Positions 6,314 through 6,713 of a stretch of 6,713 nucleotides of DNA are shown here, one piece after another. Below the pieces are notes generated by a model. The model saw only the letters and a program-made list of their open reading frames with translations, did not search any database and was not told the origin of the DNA. The DNA is taken from NCBI GenBank assembly GCA_003585845.1, contig NQOP01000001.1, forward strand, positions 434,473 through 441,185, given 5' to 3'. Made by a program: the position numbers and the translations under genes. This stretch comes from Bifidobacteriaceae bacterium NR021. Lineage in GTDB: Bacteria > Actinomycetota > Actinomycetes > Actinomycetales > Bifidobacteriaceae. How positions within the stretch are numbered: the stretch's first letter is position 1; every line of letters begins with the position of its first letter.

Positions 6314-6713
6314 ATGTTAAAAACATATCATTGCGCAGTTTTGGGAGATCCTATTTCGCATTCGCTGTCGCCTGTGCTTCACAACACGGCTTATAAGGCT
6401 TTAGGTCTTACAAATTGGCAATATAGTAAGGAAAAAGTAAGCGAAACAGAGCTTCACGATTTTATTACGCATCTTGACGATTCTTGGAAAGGCTTAAGCC
6501 TTACTATGCCGCTTAAAAAAACCGTAATGAAACTCGGCACACCTTGTGACTACTGGTCGCGCGCACTTAACGTGGCAAATACTGCAGTTTTTACTAGCAA
6601 TCCAGCAATCGCGTCGCAATCGCAAATAAAGCTATACAACACTGACGTAAGTGGCATATTAATAACATTTATGCACGCATTACATGAGCGCATATGCGAA
6701 GTAAAAAAGGCTG
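6314..6713 (+). CDS. aroE: Shikimate dehydrogenase, N-terminal part (3' end outside window)
   Basis: The first 133 codons are visible, open to the right edge. In this family the enzyme reduces 3-dehydroshikimate to shikimate with NADPH, on the way to chorismate and aromatic amino acids. The substrate-binding start is plain: VLGDPISHSLSPVLHN, with the paired serines Ser17 and Ser19. Next comes GLSLTMPLKK with Thr64 and the catalytic Lys68 (Ser replaces the Asn of the commoner NVT form). Then come NVANTAVF with Asn89, and YNTDVSGI with the catalytic Asp111. The start, ATG 6314, has a strong Shine-Dalgarno (AGGGGAGA, 6301-6308). It lies 22 bp after priA with no terminator between, so the two are probably co-transcribed. 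The NADPH-binding domain lies outside the window. Quinate/shikimate dehydrogenase relatives share these motifs and cannot be excluded from this part alone. Confidence 0.9.
   Translation, partial: MLKTYHCAVLGDPISHSLSPVLHNTAYKALGLTNWQYSKEKVSETELHDFITHLDDSWKGLSLTMPLKKTVMKLGTPCDYWSRALNVANTAVFTSNPAIASQSQIKLYNTDVSGILITFMHALHERICEVKKA

Overview
The window is a compact run of housekeeping genes, all on the plus strand. I read it as a chromosomal segment of a low-GC member of the Bifidobacteriaceae; a Gardnerella-like organism is my best guess. The grounds are an actinobacterial-type PriA without helicase motifs but with all its zinc cysteines, a long-form (type 2) PyrF, an actinobacterial omega subunit, a GTG-started metK, A/T-leaning codon use, and a gene order I associate with bifidobacteria (carB-pyrF-gmk-rpoZ-metK-priA). 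The species is an inference from memory, not a search result. I see no mobile element, tRNA, rRNA or CRISPR array.

Layout. Positions 1-508 are the 3' end of carB (allosteric domain of the large carbamoyl-phosphate synthase subunit). After 3 bp comes a PyrF-family gene (512-1423), and after 15 bp gmk (1439-2047); these three look like one transcription unit for nucleotide synthesis. An 82-bp gap with a perfect TATAAT box leads to rpoZ, whose better start is ATG 2130. A 139-bp structured leader precedes metK (GTG start at 2554). A 72-bp A/T-rich gap leads to priA (3844-6291), and 22 bp later aroE begins (6314) and runs off the window.

Functional links. CarB makes carbamoyl phosphate for pyrimidines and arginine, and its C-terminal domain senses nucleotides. 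PyrF would make UMP, and Gmk phosphorylates GMP. RpoZ stabilises RNA polymerase. MetK makes S-adenosylmethionine. PriA belongs to replication restart, and AroE to aromatic amino acid synthesis. The downstream genes are a housekeeping neighbourhood rather than one pathway.

Most worth a second look: (1) the PyrF homologue has glycines where the catalytic Lys and Asp of the DxKxxD motif should be, although the rest of the fold signature is intact; (2) the metK leader can form several mutually exclusive hairpins, one terminator-like, spanned by a 32-codon open frame; (3) priA carries an in-frame tandem array of eleven 9-bp units. No wholly new multi-gene system is evident.
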